From Eubacterium sp. (lineage in GTDB: Bacteria; Bacillota; Clostridia; Lachnospirales; Lachnospiraceae), in contig JAETSX010000025.1 of the NCBI GenBank assembly GCA_021769425.1, forward strand, positions 1 through 43,150: a stretch of 43,150 bases of DNA. Direction: 5' to 3'. The notes under the pieces are model-generated. The model saw nothing but the letters and a program-made list of their open reading frames with translations, was not told the DNA's origin and made no database searches. The translations under genes and the position numbers were made by a program. Of this stretch, positions 7,920-13,940 are shown in pieces; the stretch's first letter is position 1; the number at the start of each line of letters is the position of its first letter.

Positions 7920-9097
7920 CTGTCTGCCTCTTCCTCTCTGTGCTCTGTATGTCTGCTTCGTTTCGGCGGCCTGGGCCCCTGAAACTGGTAAAAATATGTT
8001 TTCAGCATTCCGTTGTAAATCTTTCGGTTTTTATCCGCTTTTCTTCCTATATATTTCTCAGCGTCTTCATAACCGGTCAGCAGATAGAAAGACCAGCTGT
8101 CCAGCCGCCGGATGGCTTCCCCCAGTTCTCCGTATAGCCCCGGAAGCGCTTCCTTTTCTTCCATCCGTTCTCCATAAGGCGGATTGCAGATGACAAATCC
8201 GTATTTTTTCGGATGGCTTAACTGGCTGACCGGCCTCTGCTGAAAATGAATCATATGATCTACCCCTGCCCGCCGGGCATTTTCCCTGGCAGCTTTCAAC
8301 ACTTCCCCGTCAATATCATATCCCTGGATATCCGTCGCTGTCTCCCGCCGGATCAGGTCTTCTGCTTCCTCTAGGCCCTCATGCCACAATTTGCGTTCGA
8401 TCAGATTCTCCCACTTCTCTGCGGTAAATCCCCGGTTCATTCCCGGCGCAATACCTGCCGCCATCATAGCCGCTTCTATGGGAAAGGTTCCGCTGCCGCA
8501 GAAAGGATCCACCAGAATCCGATCCTTTTTCCAGGGAGTCAGCAAAATCAATGCCGCAGCCAGTGTTTCTGTCACAGGCGCTTTGCTCGTCATTAACCGG
8601 TATCCTCTTTTGTGCAGGGAATCTCCGGAAGTGTCAATCCCCACTGTCACTTCATCTTTCATCAAAAATAAGCGCAGCGGATACTCTGCACCGGACTCCG
8701 GAAACCACTCCATATGATATTTTCCCTTCAGCCGCTCCACCATTGCCTTTTTCACAATGGACTGTATGTCTGAGGGACTGAATAATTTACTCTTTACGGA
8801 AGACGCCTTGGCAACCCAGAATCTGCCGTCTGTCGGAATATAATCTTCCCAGGGAATGCTTTTGATTCCCTGAAACAGTTCTTCAAATGTTTCCGCATGA
8901 AACTGCCCCGCTTTCAACAGCACCCGCTCTGCGGTGCGCAGGAAAATGTTGGCCCGGCAAACAGCCTCTTCATCTCCCTCAAAAGTCACTCTACCGTCTT
9001 CCACCCGGATAATTTCATATCCCAAATCATATATCTCTCTTTTTAAAACCGCTTCCAGCCCAAAATGGCAGGGCGCAATCAATTCAAATGTTTTCAT
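7916..9097 (-). CDS. rlmL: THUMP-domain 23S rRNA guanine-N2 methyltransferase (RlmL/YpsC family)
   Basis: 393 aa. An N-terminal ferredoxin-like/THUMP RNA-binding region (to about 155) is followed by a Rossmann methyltransferase domain with the SAM motif DPFCGSGTFPIEAA (about 197-210) and the catalytic motif NPPYGER (about 308-314). The family methylates N2 of a guanine in 23S rRNA (m2G2445 in E. coli). This is the short Firmicutes form, lacking the second RlmK domain of the E. coli fusion. GGAGACAGAA precedes the ATG. It is translationally coupled to the protease gene, although the two functions are unrelated. Confidence 0.9.
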   Translation of the reverse strand: MKTFELIAPCHFGLEAVLKREIYDLGYEIIRVEDGRVTFEGDEEAVCRANIFLRTAERVLLKAGQFHAETFEELFQGIKSIPWEDYIPTDGRFWVAKASSVKSKLFSPSDIQSIVKKAMVERLKGKYHMEWFPESGAEYPLRLFLMKDEVTVGIDTSGDSLHKRGYRLMTSKAPVTETLAAALILLTPWKKDRILVDPFCGSGTFPIEAAMMAAGIAPGMNRGFTAEKWENLIERKLWHEGLEEAEDLIRRETATDIQGYDIDGEVLKAARENARRAGVDHMIHFQQRPVSQLSHPKKYGFVICNPPYGERMEEKEALPGLYGELGEAIRRLDSWSFYLLTGYEDAEKYIGRKADKNRKIYNGMLKTYFYQFQGPRPPKRSRHTEHREEEADR

Positions 9098-9110
9098 TTC
9101 TGTCTCCGTT

Positions 9111-9145
9111 TATGCCCGTGAACCAAATATTCTGCCAACATGTTC
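9111..9145 (+). repeat. decayed half copy of the palindromic element
   Basis: TATGCCCGTGA followed by CCAAATATTCTGCCAACA matches the left arm of the 93-bp element with several substitutions. The right half is missing. It overlaps the leader just upstream of the rlmL ribosome binding site. Confidence 0.6.
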
Positions 9146-9189
9146 TCATTATTTTAAAAATTCTTAGAGTACCACTTCTTTCCCCTCCG

Positions 9190-9242
9190 AAACAAACAGC
9201 CGGAAGGCTCTAAGAATATATTATCTTCTCACCTCCCGGCTG
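9190..9242 (-). terminator. terminator of the rhodanese gene
   Basis: Minus strand: CAGCCGGGAGG (9242-9232) pairs with CCTTCCGGCTG (9207-9197) over 11 bp, and the inner TGAGAA pairs with TTCTTA. TTTGTTT follows. A separate perfect 10-bp inverted repeat (CTCTAAGAAT 9208-9217 with 9160-9169) interleaves with this stem. Confidence 0.75.
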
Positions 9243-9251
9243 TCAATCATT

Positions 9252-9548
9252 TTATTGTTTTTGCAGGACAGTATTCATGCCGCCCACCAGCGTTGCTGTC
9301 CGGTAGCCTTCCCGGCTCAGTTCCTTTGCCGCCATCAGGCTGCTGGAACCTCTGTCACAGTATAGGAGGTACAGTTTATCCTTGGGCAGATATTTCCGAA
9401 ACATTTCCAGTTCTTCATAAGGTATATTTCTGGCTCCCTCCACATGAATGTCTTCAAACTCCTCTTTGCTGCGCAAATCTATTACCCAGACATCGGGGCG
9501 TTTCCGGTATTCATTAAATTCCCGAATGCCAATTGTCTGAAACTCCAT
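9252..9548 (-). CDS. single-domain rhodanese-like protein
   Basis: 98 aa, one rhodanese domain. WVIDLRSKEEFEDIHVEGARNIP is the usual first half, split here only by length. The active-site loop YCDRGSSS contains the cysteine (about residue 69) that carries persulfide in active sulfurtransferases. The loop length fits sulfur transfer to small acceptors such as cyanide or thiols. The physiological partner is unknown. AGGGGTGAG precedes the ATG. It is a single-gene transcription unit bounded by terminators on both sides. Confidence 0.88.
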   Translation of the reverse strand: MEFQTIGIREFNEYRKRPDVWVIDLRSKEEFEDIHVEGARNIPYEELEMFRKYLPKDKLYLLYCDRGSSSLMAAKELSREGYRTATLVGGMNTVLQKQ

Positions 9549-9572
9549 AATCTCACCCCTTAAACAGAATAT

Positions 9573-9611
9573 AAAACAGATTACCGGAAATCACTTTCCG
9601 GTAATCTGTTT
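9573..9611. terminator. bidirectional terminator, 17-bp perfect stem
   Basis: A perfect 17-bp inverted repeat (9574-9590 with 9595-9611; inner part TTACCGGAAA) has a 4-nt TCAC loop, with A/T-rich flanks on both sides. It lies downstream of the small Asn-rich gene at 9651 and upstream of the rhodanese start. Confidence 0.85.
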
Positions 9612-9650
9612 CTACATTATTATATTATGCAGTTTCCTTCTTTTTGACAA

Positions 9651-9851
9651 TTATCTCTCGTAAGAATCATGGCAGTTGGAGCCGCTCTCATTGCTTGCCT
9701 TATTGCTGGATTTGTTCTGAGAAGAAGAATTCTTTGTGCTATTCTGGGAATATGCATTCTTTGTGCTGTTCTGAGAAGTTGTATTCTTCATATTTCCAGC
9801 TTCGTTGGTTCCGTTTGTACTCTTGTTCTGCATATTGCTGTTTTTTGCCAT
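9651..9851 (-). CDS. small Asn/Ser-rich protein, probable spore protein
   Basis: 66 aa, almost entirely N, S, K, T and Q, with three imperfect 9-residue repeats (SQNSTKNAY / SQNSTKNSS / SQNKSSNKA). It has one cysteine near the C-terminus (SNCHDSYER) and no hydrophobic segment. AGGAGG lies 9 nt before the ATG and a terminator follows, so it is a real gene despite its low complexity. Composition and repeat style resemble gamma-type small acid-soluble spore proteins, and the promoter looks forespore-specific. The family assignment is inference. Confidence 0.7.
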   Translation of the reverse strand: MAKNSNMQNKSTNGTNEAGNMKNTTSQNSTKNAYSQNSTKNSSSQNKSSNKASNESGSNCHDSYER

Positions 9852-9884
9852 TTTAGTTTTCCTCCTAATTCTTTACTGCTTTCA

Positions 9885-9915
9885 TAGTATCTGATAAAGA
9901 GTCTTTTTTTATGCA
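9885..9915 (-). promoter_or_regulatory. sigma-G/F-like forespore promoter
   Basis: Minus strand: TGCATA (9910-9915), 18-nt spacer, GATACTA (9885-9891). This matches the forespore consensus (about GNATR, 17-18 nt, CATNNTA) far better than a sigma-A promoter. It places the start about 27 nt before the ATG of the Asn-rich gene. Confidence 0.6.
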
Positions 9916-9958
9916 GAAAATTAATTCAAAAATTTTTTAAATTTTTTTCATTTTCCTC

Positions 9959-9987
9959 TTGCTTTTTCTGACAAGCTGTACTATAAT
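9959..9987 (+). promoter_or_regulatory. sigma-A promoter of the regulator/ABC locus
   Basis: -35 TTGCTT (9959-9964, moderate), 17-nt spacer, perfect -10 TATAAT (9982-9987). The transcript would start near 9994, giving a leader of about 150 nt before the response regulator. Confidence 0.7.
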
Positions 9988-10013
9988 AGCATTTGTAAGG
10001 AGGATTTCACCTT

Positions 10014-10049
10014 ATGAAATTTTTCTTACTAAGTTATACCCCTTATTAA
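10014..10049 (+). CDS. 11-aa leader peptide ORF
   Basis: ATG to TAA encodes M-K-F-F-L-L-S-Y-T-P-Y. A perfect AAGGAGG (9997-10003) lies 10 nt upstream, better than that of most genes here. It sits between the promoter and a hairpin in the 5' leader of the response regulator gene, the arrangement of translation-controlled attenuators of antibiotic-response operons. Translation and function are inferred. Confidence 0.55.
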   Translation: MKFFLLSYTPY

Positions 10050-10068
10050 TTATTTATACTCCCCTCAT

Positions 10069-10101
10069 GAAGAGATCAGTGGCTCCCCCGCTGGTCTCTT
10101 C
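10069..10101 (+). promoter_or_regulatory. leader hairpin, possible attenuator
   Basis: GAAGAGATCAG (10069-10079) pairs with CTGGTCTCTTC (10091-10101) over 11 bp including one G-U, with an 11-nt loop. TATTTATATT follows, a broken T-run. It begins 20 nt after the leader ORF stop and ends about 35 nt before the response regulator ribosome binding site. Confidence 0.55.
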
Positions 10102-10147
10102 TATTTATATTAAAGATATTAAAGTTACACCTATTACGGAGGTATCT

Positions 10148-10840
10148 ATGCCATACAATATACTGATTATCGAAGACGAACCGGACATCAATCTTTTATT
10201 AACCAGAATCCTCACAGCCGCCGGCTATACCGCAGCCCAGGCTTATTCCGGCACAGAAGCCAGGCTTTTGCTGGAAAAAGAAACGCCGGATTTAATTCTG
10301 CTGGATCTTATGCTTCCGGGATTGTCCGGGGAAGAACTGCTGCTTGAAATCCGTGAAACCATGCACAATGACATTCCTGTGCTGATTCTCTCGGCCAAAG
10401 GCTCTCTGCAGGACAAAGTAACGCTGCTGACTGCCGGAGCCGATGACTACATCACCAAGCCTTTTGAACCGGAGGAGGTCATCGCCCGCATTCAGGCGGC
10501 CCTCCGGCGAAGCTGCAGCTTCAAACGCTCCCCATCCCTTTTATCCTGCAAGCATCTTACCCTCTGTCCTGATACCCGAAAAGTCCTGGTTAACGGCACA
10601 GAACTTTCTCTGACAGTAAGGGAATTCGACCTGCTGCATCTTTTCCTGCAGACGCCGGATAAAGTGTATTCCAGAGAACGTCTCTATGAACTGATCTGGA
10701 AAGGCGGTTATTACGGAGAAAACAACACGGTCAACGTTCATGTCAGCAATCTGCGCAAAAAAATAAAAGCCGCAGACCCCGAAGAGGAATACATACAGAC
10801 AGTCTATGGGATAGGCTTTAAACTCTGTGAAACTTTATAA
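10148..10840 (+). CDS. OmpR/PhoB-family response regulator
   Basis: 230 aa. The receiver domain (1-120) has E9-D10, phospho-acceptor D53 (LLDLMLPG) and the conserved Lys in ITKPFEP. The winged-helix DNA-binding domain (about 130-228) has the LTVREFDLLHLF and NTVNVHVSNLRKKI motifs. The start was chosen at the ATG with ACGGAGG 6 nt upstream; the open frame runs further up but crosses the leader ORF and hairpin. It is the first gene of an RR / ABC ATPase / ABC permease / kinase locus, typical of peptide-antibiotic detection and detoxification modules. Confidence 0.92.
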   Translation: MPYNILIIEDEPDINLLLTRILTAAGYTAAQAYSGTEARLLLEKETPDLILLDLMLPGLSGEELLLEIRETMHNDIPVLILSAKGSLQDKVTLLTAGADDYITKPFEPEEVIARIQAALRRSCSFKRSPSLLSCKHLTLCPDTRKVLVNGTELSLTVREFDLLHLFLQTPDKVYSRERLYELIWKGGYYGENNTVNVHVSNLRKKIKAADPEEEYIQTVYGIGFKLCETL

Positions 10841-10942
10841 CTTCTTTATAAGTTCTTTATGACTAATAAAACACGGAACCCTTATGATAATGGTACAGCA
10901 TTCTTCGTTTCCTACAGGGAAGGCAGCATGCCGGCCGCAGAT

Positions 10943-11034
10943 TATACTCAAGAGCATGCTTATTTGCCAAATGATCTGCTTGTTTTCTTGAAGCAGAGAA
11001 AATTTGTTGGCAAATCATTTCGCCCACAGGTATT
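10943..11034 (-). repeat. palindromic intergenic element, copy 2
   Basis: A diverged copy in inverted orientation, beginning TATACTCAAGAGCATGC and ending CGCCCACAGGTAT. It separates the response regulator from the ABC ATPase gene of the same locus. Confidence 0.8.
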
Positions 11035-11078
11035 ACTCCTACGTAAAATTCTGCGATATTTAACTGCCGGAGTAATAT
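11032..11078. repeat. short inverted repeat with GCCGGAGTAAT end
   Basis: ATTACTCC (11033-11040) and GGAGTAAT (11069-11076) flank a 28-bp spacer directly after element copy 2. The right arm belongs to a longer motif (GATATTTAAcTGCCGGAG, from 11055) that recurs at 33637-33660 and partly at 22418-22433. Confidence 0.6.
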
Positions 11079-11125
11079 AACCGAAACGGAGAATCATTAA
11101 GAATACCCAACAGGGAGGAAACGCA

Positions 11126-12046
11126 ATGCAAAGAACATATGTCATAGAGACAAAATCTGCAACAAAATCCTACGGCTCCCTCCTGGCCCTGGATCGGGTC
11201 AGCATCCATGTAGCGCAGGGGAGCATTTACGGACTAATCGGCGACAACGGAGCCGGTAAATCCACTCTTTTAAAGTTACTGGCAGGCCACATTTCCACTG
11301 ACTCCGGGGAAATCCTGCTGTTTGGAAAAAGCGGTGAAAAAGATCTGAGGCGCTGCCGCAGGCAGACAGGAACCATCATTGAGCAGCCGGGATTTTTCCC
11401 GGGAATGACTGCAGAACAAATGCTGGAATATTACCGCATCCAAAAAGGCGTGCCCGGCAGAGAAAAAGTCGAAGAAACCTTAAACCTCACCGGCATCTGG
11501 GAAAAACGGAAATGCAAATGCAAAACCCTTTCTCTGGGACAGAAACAGCGGCTGGGCCTTGCCATTGCCTTAATCAGCCAACCCCAGCTGCTGATTCTGG
11601 ATGAGCCCATCAATGGATTGGATCCCAGCGGCATTATAGAATTGAGGAGCCTGTTCCACCGGCTGAACCAGGAAAAAAATATCACAATACTGCTCTCCAG
11701 CCACATTCTGACGGAATTGCAGCAAACCGCCGACACCTTCGGATTTCTCCACAAAGGACAAATCTTAGAAGAGCTGCCTGCAGAAAAACTTCTGGAAAAA
11801 TGCAAAACCTATCTGACGATCCTGGTAAACGATCCGCAAAGCTATATGGCTCTGCTAGATCAGCAGACGGCCAAGGATTCCTGCCGGGCGCTTCCGGATC
11901 AGAGCATTGAAATTACAAATCCCAAAAGGGAACCGGAATTCTACAGCCAGCTTGCCGCAGAACATGGGATTCTAATCAGAGGCTTAGAACAGCGGCATGC
12001 TTCACTGGAAGAATATTTCATTAATTTAAAGGGAGGCAAACAATGA
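11126..12046 (+). CDS. ABC transporter ATP-binding protein (BcrA/LanF-like)
   Basis: 306 aa. Walker A GDNGAGKST, the Q-loop in TIIEQPGFF, signature LSLGQKQRLGLA, Walker B LLILDEPINGLDP and the H-loop LLSSH are all present. The C-terminal ~90 residues form the extra regulatory region seen in bacitracin/lantibiotic-export ATPases. Its partner permease overlaps it by 4 bp. GGGAGGAAACGCA precedes the ATG. Likely function: ATP-driven export or membrane clearance of an antimicrobial peptide (family-level inference). Confidence 0.92.
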   Translation: MQRTYVIETKSATKSYGSLLALDRVSIHVAQGSIYGLIGDNGAGKSTLLKLLAGHISTDSGEILLFGKSGEKDLRRCRRQTGTIIEQPGFFPGMTAEQMLEYYRIQKGVPGREKVEETLNLTGIWEKRKCKCKTLSLGQKQRLGLAIALISQPQLLILDEPINGLDPSGIIELRSLFHRLNQEKNITILLSSHILTELQQTADTFGFLHKGQILEELPAEKLLEKCKTYLTILVNDPQSYMALLDQQTAKDSCRALPDQSIEITNPKREPEFYSQLAAEHGILIRGLEQRHASLEEYFINLKGGKQ

Positions 12047-12828
12047 CAAATTATATCAAAAGCGAATGCTACCGCCTATTCTACACCAAACCCATATATC
12101 TGACTGCCCTGATTTTATCCGGCCTTACCTTCTTATTCAACCTGGTTCTCCGGCTGTTTGATCGCTATACCCCGGACTTTGCCTATGCCACCACCTCTTT
12201 CTCCTATTCCAATCTGGTGGGACAGCCAATGCTGTACTGTGTCGCGGCTTTTCTCATTGCGGCCATCTTGTACGAAGGAGAAAATAAGAACGGCACCAAA
12301 AAGAACAGTATTGCCTATGGAATTTCCCGCACAAATCTGTTTCTGGGAAAATGCCTGGTAAGCCTGTTTGCAGCATTTTTAGTTCTGATCCCCGTTATGG
12401 CTGTTTATGCAGGCAGCGCCTTATTGCTGCTGTCCAAATATGGTCCCGTCACCCTGCAGGATCTTCTGATGGAAATCCCTGCGGTCTCTCTGGTTGCCGT
12501 CTCTGCGGTGGTTCTGGGCATTTTTATGCTGGAGCTGTTTGAACAGAGTATTTTCGGCATTCTGGCATGGTACTGCATCCTGTTCGGCATTCCGAAAATC
12601 CTTTTCCTTCTGAGCATAAAGCTGGAATTTCTTCAAACTGCCGCGCTCTGGATGCCCGCCAATTTTTTCACCAATCTCGGACACCCAAACATGCAGGTCA
12701 CAACCAAAACCTGCATCACCGTCTGGGACACCGGGGCTGGTATGGAAAAATGCCTGATGGCCGGCGCCATTGGCATTCTTCTGTTCGGCCTATGGGCCAT
12801 TGCTACTCTTCGGAAAAAGGATAATTAA
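12043..12828 (+). CDS. ABC transporter permease (ABC-2 type)
   Basis: 261 aa with about six hydrophobic segments, starting with one at about residues 20-38 and ending with the C-terminal GAIGILLFGLWAIATL. Layout and length match single-permease subunits paired with BcrA-like ATPases. The ATG overlaps the ATPase stop (ATGA), indicating translational coupling and complex assembly in the membrane. Confidence 0.85.
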   Translation: MTNYIKSECYRLFYTKPIYLTALILSGLTFLFNLVLRLFDRYTPDFAYATTSFSYSNLVGQPMLYCVAAFLIAAILYEGENKNGTKKNSIAYGISRTNLFLGKCLVSLFAAFLVLIPVMAVYAGSALLLLSKYGPVTLQDLLMEIPAVSLVAVSAVVLGIFMLELFEQSIFGILAWYCILFGIPKILFLLSIKLEFLQTAALWMPANFFTNLGHPNMQVTTKTCITVWDTGAGMEKCLMAGAIGILLFGLWAIATLRKKDN

Positions 12829-12887
12829 ACGGACAGCTTCATTGCCGCGGAAAATAGTAATGAAAAATCTTACGAAATGGAGGCCCT

Positions 12888-13814
12888 ATGTTCTATATGC
12901 TTTTTGCCCTCCTGCTCCTTGCAGGCGGATATTTTGCTTTTCGCTGTTTTCTAATGAAACATGCGCTGAGGGAAGCCCGCAGGGAACTGCTGGAAATCCA
13001 AAAAGACCTCAGCCAAAATCAAATTCTGCATCTGGCCGCGCCGGATCATGATTTGGAAAAATTGCTGCACACTGTCAACTGTATGCTGGAAGAACTGCGC
13101 AGAGAACGGCAGAATTATGAGAAACGGGAGAAACAATTCCAGCAGCAGATCCAGCAGATCAGCCATGACTTACGAACGCCTCTCACGGTCATTCTCGGTT
13201 ACTTAAAGTTTCTGAAACAGGCTGATGAATCCGAAACTGCTGAAATCCTTGAAATCATTGGACGAAAATCCCATGCCATGGAACATCTGGTATCTCAATT
13301 CTATGATTTCTCCCGTCTAACTTCCCAGGATTACAAGGTGAAGTTGCAGCAGGTGGATGTCTGCCGGATTCTTCGGGAAGCGCTTTTGGACAATTACCAC
13401 ATACTGGAACAGTCACAGATCGTTTTGGAACATGCGCTGCCTGAACGTCCGGTTCCGGCGCTGGGAGATCCCCAGGCGCTGGAGCGGATTTTTGACAACC
13501 TGTTTCAAAATGCCGGCCGCTACGGAACCGGATGTTTGAAGATCTCCTTACAGGAGCTCCCTGAAAACATCTGCATCCAGTTTACCAACGGTGCCAAAAA
13601 CCTTACGCCCAAAGACGTTCCACATCTGTTTGATCGCTTCTATATGCAGGATTCTGCCAGAACCAGCAGCGGCACAGGGCTGGGACTGACCATTGCCAAA
13701 TCTCTGGCTGAAGCCATGAACGGCTCCCTGACTGCCTCCTGTTCCGGCTCTGATGCCGCAGAACCCTCGGAGAACCTCATGCTCACCTTCACGTTAACCT
13801 TAACCATAATTTAA
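12888..13814 (+). CDS. intramembrane-type sensor histidine kinase
   Basis: 308 aa. One N-terminal hydrophobic segment (3-21) and no extracellular domain, then a coiled coil (about 26-90). HisKA has H93 in QISHDLRTPLTV. The ATPase domain shows NLFQNAGRYG (N box) and GTGLGLTIAKS (G2). The G1 box is weak (FTNGAKNL in place of DNG-x-G). With no sensor domain of its own, it probably relies on the adjacent transporter for signal input (known for Bce-like modules; inference here). TGGAGG precedes the ATG. It ends the locus. Confidence 0.9.
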   Translation: MFYMLFALLLLAGGYFAFRCFLMKHALREARRELLEIQKDLSQNQILHLAAPDHDLEKLLHTVNCMLEELRRERQNYEKREKQFQQQIQQISHDLRTPLTVILGYLKFLKQADESETAEILEIIGRKSHAMEHLVSQFYDFSRLTSQDYKVKLQQVDVCRILREALLDNYHILEQSQIVLEHALPERPVPALGDPQALERIFDNLFQNAGRYGTGCLKISLQELPENICIQFTNGAKNLTPKDVPHLFDRFYMQDSARTSSGTGLGLTIAKSLAEAMNGSLTASCSGSDAAEPSENLMLTFTLTLTII

Positions 13815-13833
13815 CTTTATCCCAGGGAGAATA

Positions 13834-13926
13834 TATACCCGTGAGCGAAATCATTTGCCAGAAGATCGTTCATAACTTTGAGGAAAAAAGCAAATGATTT
13901 GGCAAATCAGTATACTCGTGAGTATA
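13834..13926 (+). repeat. palindromic intergenic element, copy 3
   Basis: The best-preserved copy: TATACCCGTGAGCGAAATC at the left, TACTCGTGAGTATA at the right, inner arms AAATCATTTGC and GCAAATGATTT. It fills the gap between two convergent genes (kinase stop 13814, cNMP-protein stop 13941), where it could act as a bidirectional mRNA 3' end. Confidence 0.9.
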
Positions 13927-13940
13927 ACATATCTTTATCC

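Noticed and set aside
10859-11080. 73-codon ORF between the response regulator and the ABC ATPase
   Set aside because: No ribosome binding site, and most of it is the palindromic element.
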